From Podochytrium sp. JEL0797 (Eukaryota > Chytridiomycota > Chytridiomycetes > Chytridiales > Chytriomycetaceae): 13,403 nucleotides of DNA. A program made the translations under genes and the position numbers. This document shows, piece by piece, positions 7,742-13,403 of this stretch. Positions within the stretch are counted from its first letter, which is position 1; every line of letters starts with the position of its first letter. A model generated the notes under the pieces. It was not told the DNA's origin. It saw nothing but the letters and a program-made list of their open reading frames with translations, and did not search any database. The stretch lies in the NCBI GenBank assembly GCA_027596195.1, contig JADGJG010000725.1:1-13403 (forward strand). Direction: 5' to 3'.

Positions 7742-8511
7742 TCACATGTGGTTCTCATGCGACTTGGACGGCTGGACAACCTCCACCTTTTCTGTTGTTT
7801 GAAAAACGAGAGTCAGAGAGAGAGGAAAACAAGAATCAGATCAGCACGCACGCGCCAAACCACACCCATCCAAAGAATTCAAACAAGACATACCAGCAAT
7901 CACATTCGTCCAAACCCTCCCTTCCTCATCCTTTCTGTACTTCAACCTCCCCTCCACCAACACCTGCGCGCCTCGCGCGAGCTGACCTTGCGCGTACATC
8001 CACTTGTCTGCAAACGAGTAATCGGTAATATTGTGCCACTCCGTCTCCGTCTCCCACTCGGCGGCACCGTCTTGGTTCGAGTTGGCGGCCTTGCGCACGT
8101 TGCGGTTCGTGGCGAGGGTGAAGGACCAGAATCCTTTTTCGGCTGTCGATTGGGTTGATGGGTTCGTGGCGGTTTGGTGTTGCGGGGTGTTTTGGAAGGT
8201 GCGGAACTGCGGGTCTTTGCCCACGTTGCCAAGCAGGATGACTTTGTTGAGCGAGGATGAGTCTGTGGGAAGGAGGAGATGTGAAGGTGTGTGAGGGTGT
8301 GCGTGTATGTGAGTGAATAGGGCTCGCTATATCGTGGGAACATGACAGAGAAACTCACGCTGTGGGGGAAGAGGAGACACCCGGGGACAGAGAAGGGGCA
8401 GCCGTTAGCGCGGGATGTGTGGGTGTTTGATCAACAGCAGCTTACTCTGACGCTCTGTTTGGCTGAGACGAGAGGACGGGGAAGCGAGGCCAGGAGAGCG
8501 GTGCGAAGCAT
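7742..8511 (-). CDS. RIM1: Mitochondrial single-stranded DNA-binding protein
   Basis: Exons on minus: 8511-8446, 8359 (one base), 8262-7894 and 7791-7742; 161 aa. The N-terminus MLRTALLASLPRPLVSAKQS is a typical mitochondrial presequence. The OB-fold SSB core follows: LNKVILLGNVGKDPQFRTF, FWSFTLATNRNVR, ETEWHNITDYSFADKWMYA, ARGAQVLVEGRLKYRKDEEG, VWTNVIAEKVEVVQ. The family coats single-stranded mtDNA at the replication fork in the matrix. Introns: 8445-8360 (GTAAGC...CACAG, branch CTAAC), 8358-8263 (GTGAGT...CACAG) and 7893-7792 (GTATGT...CAACAG). Joining exon 1 (phase 0) directly to 8262 puts the SSB core out of frame. The single C at 8359, flanked by a perfect acceptor and a perfect donor, restores it as codon His23. 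SSB identity is firm; the one-base exon is inferred. Confidence 0.88.
8359..8359 (-). other. Candidate one-nucleotide micro-exon of the SSB gene
   Basis: On the minus strand the sequence reads CTTCCCCCACAG, then C, then GTGAGTTTC. The acceptor has a long pyrimidine tract (and CTAAC about 45 nt upstream) and the donor is full consensus. Exon 1 ends at AGA (phase 0) and the next exon begins AC TCA TCC (needs one base). The C supplies exactly that base and gives RHSSSLNKVILLGNVG. It is an inference from splice sites and frame only. Confidence 0.6.
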
Positions 8512-8864
8512 TTGTGGGAAAGTTTTTTTTGTTTTGTGTCCGAAGCGGAAGTGTCCAAACAAAGGGGGTTCCACTTACCTCTGCAAGAATAAAATCACTC
8601 TTGCTGTTCTGCCTTTTCTTTTGGTGCAAGCCCGCTTGGGTTGCTGGATATTTCATTCACATGTTTGGGGGTCGCGTTCAGGTCGTGTTCACGCATCCGT
8701 CAACCAAGTGGTACCTCGTTGGGGACAAATTTGGCAAATAAGAAGCATTCCACAACCCCAAGTTCCAAACCTACTTTCATTAGCTTTGTAATACTCACAG
8801 TTACTTTGGTGTAGATGACTCTTTTGGCCACACGATTCAAGCCGCCGAAAAAAACCTTGTAAAA
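8512..8864. promoter_or_regulatory. Divergent promoter region between SSB and M20 peptidase genes
   Basis: 353 bp separate the SSB ATG (8511, minus) from the peptidase ATG (8865, plus). There is no clear TATA box and no long open frame. A TGACTC motif (Gcn4/AP-1-like core) occurs at 8816-8821, only 44 bp before the peptidase ATG, so it may be chance. Otherwise nothing distinctive was seen. Confidence 0.5.
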
Positions 8865-10819
8865 ATGCAACGGCTGTTCCAAGCGCTCGTTGTGGGAACC
8901 CTCGCAATACTCCTCAGCGGATTTCTAGTCTTTGGTGGCAGCAGGGCACCACGCACCGGCGCGATGCTCACGACAGATTTCTCGCTGCCCGCCAAGGCAC
9001 TCGTGTGTGGATCGCAATCGCACGGACCCTCCCTCGCAGAGATACACTCTGCCCTGACTGAAACCGGCACTACGCGTGCGAGCCGCGCGTTACCCCGTCT
9101 TTCTGCGTGTGCAGTGCGCCGCCTGCAGGTTCGCGTATCACTTTGAATGACAACCGCATGTGTACCGCCTTGCAACCTGATACCCCCGCTCTTCATTCCT
9201 CAGGAAGCAATCCGCATCCCCACCGTATCCCTCTCCGAGTCCCAAGAACTCCTCGTCGAAGCCAAGGACCCGTCTTCCGCGTCCCTCCTCCATGAATTCA
9301 CGCGTCTGCACGCGTACCTGAGACAAGAGTTTCCCAACGTGCATGCCCATTTCAACGTGTCGGTGATCAATGGGGGCAGTTTGATTATGGAGCCGCCCGC
9401 GAGGCCAAAGTTTTTGTTTTATGCTCATATGGATGTGGTTCCGGGGACGGGGGTGGACCCGTTTGCGGTAATGCTCCTTTTGTTGTTACTTTCGATTGAT
9501 TGTGTGTGTGCGTGTGTGCGTTTCGATTGATTGTGTCGTCGTCGCGTGCATGACTTTCTAAACTCACCAAAAAACCCAAAGGGTCGATTCAACCAAACCT
9601 CGGGCACGTTGCATGGCCGAGGAGGCTTAGACATGAAGGGTCACTTTATCAGTTTCCTGACTGTGACCGAGTCCCTGTTGACGGCGTGCGAGATGGAATC
9701 GGATTCTGCGGCTTGTTTTGACAAGGTCAATTCATGGACGATCGCGTTGGGACATGATGAAGAGCCTGGTGGCGAGTTTGGAGCCAAGAAAATTGCAGAG
9801 TATTTGGCTGCGAAGGGATCTGTTTTCGAGGTACGTGTGTGTGTGTGCGTGTATGTGTGTGCGTGGCATCGAAACAACTCACGTGTTTGAAAATTGATAC
9901 TCAGGCCTCCTTCGATGAAGGTCTTCCCGCCGTGCAAAACCTCCTCCCTCTCCCAGGAAACCCTGTGTTGGCCCTCGTTGGCGTCACGGAACGCGGATTC
10001 ATGAACGTCAAAATCTCGCTCTCCTCCGAAGGCGGGCACAGTTCAATGTCCAAATGGGCAGACAATCCTTCCAACCTCCTCGGCACGACCTTGAATCTCC
10101 TCGAAACGAAATTCGCGTTCAAAACTCACCCAGCCAGCAAACCCGTTGTGGATACGTTCAAGTTGCTTGTTCTGCCTTCGTGGGCGCGCGGAAATGTGGT
10201 TGCGGACGCGGCATATGATTTTCTCGGAATGCCGTATTTGGTGGGCAAACTCGCGTACGAAGCGGCCCCCATGACGCACCCGTTCCTCCGCACCACGACG
10301 GCCGTGACACAGTTCTTCTCGGGAAACCCGGCCGTAGACAACGTCGTTCCATCGTCAGCGGTCGCGTTGATCAATGTGCGGATTCACCCTTCCGAACGCG
10401 TTCAAGACATTGAACACCATTATCAAGCCGCAATGAAAGAGATTGGATCCTCGTTTCCCCAAACGGTTTCATGGACGATTGAGTTTAGCGAGCGGTTGAA
10501 CGAGCCGAGTCCGGTTTCGCCTTATGAAGGGGATTTGTCGACGCAGTACAACCGTTTGAAGGGGGTGTTGGAAGCGACGCATTCGCATCATAGTCCTGGA
10601 TCGGAGGTTTTGGTGGGACCTGGGATCATGCCGGGAGGGACGGATACGAAGCATTTTTTGAATGCGGGAGTGGTTCGGGGTGGGGTTGCGTTTCGGGTCA
10701 GTCCGTTTGTGTTGCGGTCTAAAAAAGAGATGGGGGGGATCCATGGAGTGGATGAGTTTGTTTCGGTGGATAATGTTGCGAGGGAGGTTGAGTTTTATTA
10801 TCGGTTGATTATGGATTAA
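8865..10819 (+). CDS. Membrane-anchored M20 metallopeptidase, carboxypeptidase S / PM20D1 type
   Basis: Exons 8865-9128, 9204-9467, 9582-9830 and 9905-10819; 563 aa. All three introns are phase 0 (75, 114 and 74 nt). A single hydrophobic segment at about residues 5-25 (ALVVGTLAILLSGFLVF) is a signal anchor. M20 motifs appear in order: YAHMDVVP (metal ligand H163, D165), GRGGLDMKG (bridging D193), GHDEEPGG (general base E236, metal ligand E237), EGGHSS (304 region, dimer lid), PGGTDTKHF (H509) and IHGVDE (metal ligand H539). The set looks catalytically complete. The family is a two-zinc exopeptidase or acyl-amino-acid hydrolase; yeast CPS1 works in the vacuole lumen and animal PM20D1 handles N-acyl amino acids. 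Substrate is not decidable here. The first join was chosen because RLQ|EAIRIPTVS matches the family spacing RLSGAVQIPT; an alternative donor at 9135 would add two residues. Confidence 0.9.
9490..9536 (+). repeat. 16-bp direct repeat with GT-rich spacer in intron 2 of the peptidase gene
   Basis: TTTCGATTGATTGTGT occurs at 9490-9505 and again, identical, at 9521-9536. The 15-bp GTGTGCG-rich spacer gives a period of 31 bp. It lies wholly inside the intron 9468-9581 and does not include the acceptor. Confidence 0.85.
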
Positions 10820-10871
10820 GTAAAGGATAATCGCGTAAATGGTGGTACTCCTTCAACGCTAGGTCCAGGAT

Positions 10872-10877
10872 AATAAA
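10872..10877 (+). terminator. AATAAA polyadenylation signal of the M20 peptidase gene
   Basis: AATAAA lies 53 bp after the peptidase stop codon and only 30 bp before the ATG of the next gene on the same strand (10908). Cleavage a usual 10-30 nt downstream would fall at or near the next start codon. Confidence 0.5.
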
Positions 10878-10907
10878 AAAAACATTTTTTTCCCCACACG
10901 TGAACCA

Positions 10908-13403
10908 ATGAAAGAAACGGGCGATGGACGACGCATGGCGTCATCTGGCAGCACTTCTGGCAGCAACTTTGGACGGCGCGTGCGTTCGCTGTCTACTTCA
11001 GACCTTGTTGTTCTCGAGGATGGATCCGATGGGTCTGAGCGGGGCGATGGGGAGGTTGTGGCCGTGTCGGACGAGTCGCTGCTTGCGCTGCCAGACTCGA
11101 TGTTGGAGATGTATTCAAGGGGGGAGGGGGAGCATGTGGTGCCTGGTGGTGTGTCTGGCGTGTCTGGCGGTGCTGTATCTGCCAGCCATCCCACCCCGCC
11201 TATCCATGCCCCCCCTCCTGTCCAGTCCATCCAGTCTACCCAGCCCACACAGCCCACCCATCCCACCCCCACACCCATCGCCTCCACACCCATCATCTCC
11301 ACTCCCACGAGACCCATCGCGACCCCATCCCTCAGTCTCCACACGGACCACCTGCCACAACCCCCGCCACAACGCATCAACAGCACCACACCCACACTCG
11401 CCCCCAACACTCCCACCCCCACCCCGCGAACCCTCCATGCGCGTCCCGTCCTGCCGGATCCACCGTCCCTCGACCCAACAGTATACCCACCAAAGAACCA
11501 CTCTTCCCATCTGTGGGATTACCTAAAGGGACAACTGCTTGCAAACGAATACTCGAACGACAACCCAGATTACATGAACGTCAAGAAGGAGCGAATCGAA
11601 AACTTTTTGACTGTGCCGTACGAGTTTGAGAAGGTGCTTGCAATTCCCAACACACACACAATATCACACCTCCTGATCTCCGTTTCTTGCCTGAATTCCA
11701 GTTGATGGCTCTCGGGTACCTCATTTGTCTCGATTCGTTTCTTTACGTGTTTACGATTCTTCCGGCCCGAATCGTGCTGGCTCTCGGCGCCATTTTCCAC
11801 TCCGTCTTTTTTCGGTGCGTAGATTTCGTGTTTCCGGATTACCTGTGTCTGTTGTTGTGTGCATGCGTGGGGCATGTGTGGTTGTCTGCATTTCCCCCAA
11901 CCACCTCCCCGAAACCGAGCTTATTTTGACGATTTCGCGAATTGGATCCATTACGTACGCAAATAGGGAACGGATAAAGGAACCCAAATTTGAACGCGCT
12001 TCGAAACTCCCCCCCTTTTACGCCTTGTCATTTATTTTTTACAAGCCTGTCGCCAACTTAACGATCGAACCCCCACCACTACTACCCACCCACCCTTTGC
12101 AAAAAAAAAAACAGATCCCGACGCCTCTCGACCTCCCAAAAATGCGATCTCATGAAGGGCCTGCTTGTGGGTATTTGTTGTTATATGCTTGAAAACGTGG
12201 ACGGGTCGCGATTATACCATTCCGTGCGGGGGCAGTCGACGATCAAGTTGTATGTGATTTTTAATATGCTTGAGGTTTGTTTTATTTTGTGTGTTTTTTT
12301 GTGGGAAGAGGGGGGGGGGCGTTTCTTCGTTGGGTGTTTTCTTGATTGGCGTAGGAGCAATTTTTTCCCCCATTTCCACTCACTCAAAAAAATCCCCCAG
12401 ATCTGCGACAAACTCTGCAGCGCCTTTGGCCACGACGTTCTCGACTCCCTCTTCTCCAACTCCACCCCAACCCCGACCCCGACCCTCTCCCTACGCCGCA
12501 TCAACCGCGTGACGCATTTCTCGCTCGCACTGTTATACGTGTTTGTGCACTCGATGGTTCTGTTTTATCAAGTCATGGCGCTGAATGTGGCGATTAACAG
12601 TTACAACAACGCGTTGTTGTCGTTGTTGCTTTCGAATCAGTTTATGGAGATTAAGAGTAGTGTGTTTAAAAAGTTCGAGAGGGAGAATTTGTTTCAGTTG
12701 AGTTGTAGTGGTGAGTTGTTTTTTTGAGTCCTTTTTTTGCAATTTCCCAAAACTGACGATTTGCGTGTGTCGCACGTTTGTAGACATTGTCGAACGCTTC
12801 CAACTCTCTATCTTCCTCATCATCATCTCCATCCGAAACCTCGTCGAACTCACAGGCGCTACCGCCACCACCGCGTCCCTCCTGAACCCCTTCACCCATC
12901 TCTCCACAACCACACACCTCAATACAACCCTGCACCACCTCCACACTTTTTCTACATCCTTCCTGCACACACTCGCGACGGAAACTCCGGTTGATTTCCT
13001 CCATCGCCTCGTTGTGCACACGATCCCTTCCGCCCTCGCAACCGCACGACCCCGCGAATGGGCCGCATCCATCCTCACATGGTGGAACGACCCCGCTCTC
13101 GTCTGGATCTCGCCACACATGTGGGGCATTTTGCAAACCCTCGTCGTCCCCGTCCTCGCGGTCATGGGCACCGAGTTTTTAGTGGACTGGTTGAAACACG
13201 CGTTTATTACAAAGTTTAATCAGTTGAAGGTGGGGGTTGTGTATCGCAAGTATCGGGAGACGCTTTGTAGGGATTTGGTTGTTGGTGCGGGGGCAGGGGC
13301 GGGGGAGGAAGGGAACGTGAGTGATTTTTTATTGGGGGGGGGGGGGGGGGTTTTACTCATTCATAAGTTTTTTTAGGGATACAAGGACAAAAAACCCAAC
13401 GTT
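10908..13403 (+). CDS. TAPT1: TAPT1/Emp65 family ER membrane protein (3' end outside window)
   Basis: Exons 10908-11633, 11702-11814, 12115-12274, 12401-12710, 12784-13316 and 13377->13403; at least 623 aa. Introns are 68, 300, 126, 73 and 60 nt. Every join is in phase and reproduces TAPT1 conservation: LTVPYEFEK|LMALGYLICLDSFLYVF; VFF|RSRRLSTSQKCDLMKG; KLYVIFNMLE|ICDKLCSAFG; LFQLSCS|DIVERFQLSIF; then LVDWLKHAFITKFNQL. The N-terminal 190 residues are disordered and rich in Ser, Pro and Thr (QPTQPTHPTPTP). Hydrophobic helices follow from about residue 243. TAPT1 in animals is linked to cilia and secretory trafficking; yeast Emp65 works with the SUN-like protein Slp1 in ER quality control of soluble proteins. 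Between RNLVEL and WDWLKH-type sequence, exon 5 holds a loop about 80 residues longer than in human TAPT1 as I recall it. The last intron contains a G17 run. The window ends nine codons into exon 6. Confidence 0.9.
12310..12319 (+). repeat. G10 run in intron 3 of the TAPT1 gene
   Basis: Ten consecutive G lie about 35 nt after the GTTTGT donor at 12275. Two C5 runs lie farther down the same intron (near 12367-12371 and 12394-12398). Confidence 0.85.
13334..13350 (+). repeat. G17 run in intron 5 of the TAPT1 gene
   Basis: Seventeen consecutive G occupy more than a quarter of a 60-nt intron (13317-13376, GTGAGT...TTTTTTTAG). Its exact length may be unreliable, because homopolymers this long are prone to sequencing error. 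Confidence 0.8.

Noticed and set aside
8359..8445. Explaining the SSB frame by a sequencing error or by another donor/acceptor instead of a one-base exon
   Set aside because: Not excluded, but no other consensus site pair was found that restores frame. A GTCATG donor giving a 13-nt exon (8347-8359) is in frame but much weaker than GTGAGT.
8816..8821. TGACTC as a Gcn4-type control site for the peptidase gene
   Set aside because: A six-base motif 44 bp from the ATG is expected by chance and is probably in the 5' leader.
11815..12114. Reading through intron 2 of TAPT1 as coding
   Set aside because: The frame meets a stop at 11927-11929, and the spliced form restores the conserved RSRRLSTSQKCDLMKG segment exactly in phase.
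1..13403. Transposons, CRISPR arrays, prophage or biosynthetic cluster
   Set aside because: No transposase, reverse transcriptase, terminal repeats, spaced repeats or clustered biosynthetic enzymes were seen.

Overview
The window is nuclear DNA of a eukaryote with a compact, intron-bearing genome, most likely a fungus. The introns are short (54-126 nt, with a few of 196-450 nt), with GT-AG ends and CTAAC/CTCAC-like branch points. The genes pack within tens of bases of one another. The protein set fits a fungus: a TAPT1/Emp65 family ER protein, a carboxypeptidase S-type M20 peptidase, a GT61 glycosyltransferase, a mitochondrial SSB, and an SH3 protein of Nbp2-like build. A zoosporic (chytrid-like) fungus is a guess from the overall style; no marker gene settles it. 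There are no rRNA genes, tRNA genes, CRISPR arrays or recognisable transposons.

Layout. 1-605 (+): 3' end of a TMEM70-like mitochondrial membrane protein gene. 643-2151 (-): coiled-coil protein with an acidic middle and a Gly-rich tail, not recognised. 2178-3341 (+): WW-domain protein with a Tyr-rich block and a basic C-terminus, probably a splicing-type factor. 3384-4313 (+): protein with a strongly expanded SH3 domain. 4314-5490: 1.18 kb without a convincing gene, the only roomy interval here. 5491-7681 (-): secretory-pathway TPR plus GT61 glycosyltransferase (3 exons, 680 aa). 7742-8511 (-): mitochondrial single-stranded DNA-binding protein, whose reading frame appears to need a one-nucleotide exon. 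8865-10819 (+): membrane-anchored M20 peptidase (4 exons, 563 aa). 10908 to the right edge (+): TAPT1/Emp65 gene, cut off by the window end.

Exon boundaries were set by hand from splice consensus, frame phase and family conservation. In several places family conservation strongly supports the join: TAPT1 (all joins), M20 (RLQ|EAIRIPT), the TPR spacing in the GT61 gene, and SSB. The genes do not form one pathway. Two mitochondrial proteins (TMEM70-like, SSB) and three secretory or endomembrane proteins (GT61, M20, TAPT1) are simply neighbours.

Two observations stand out. The first is the candidate one-base exon in the SSB gene. The second is a window-wide sawtooth in synonymous codon choice: exons start with C-ending codons, finish with G-ending codons, and reset after an intron.
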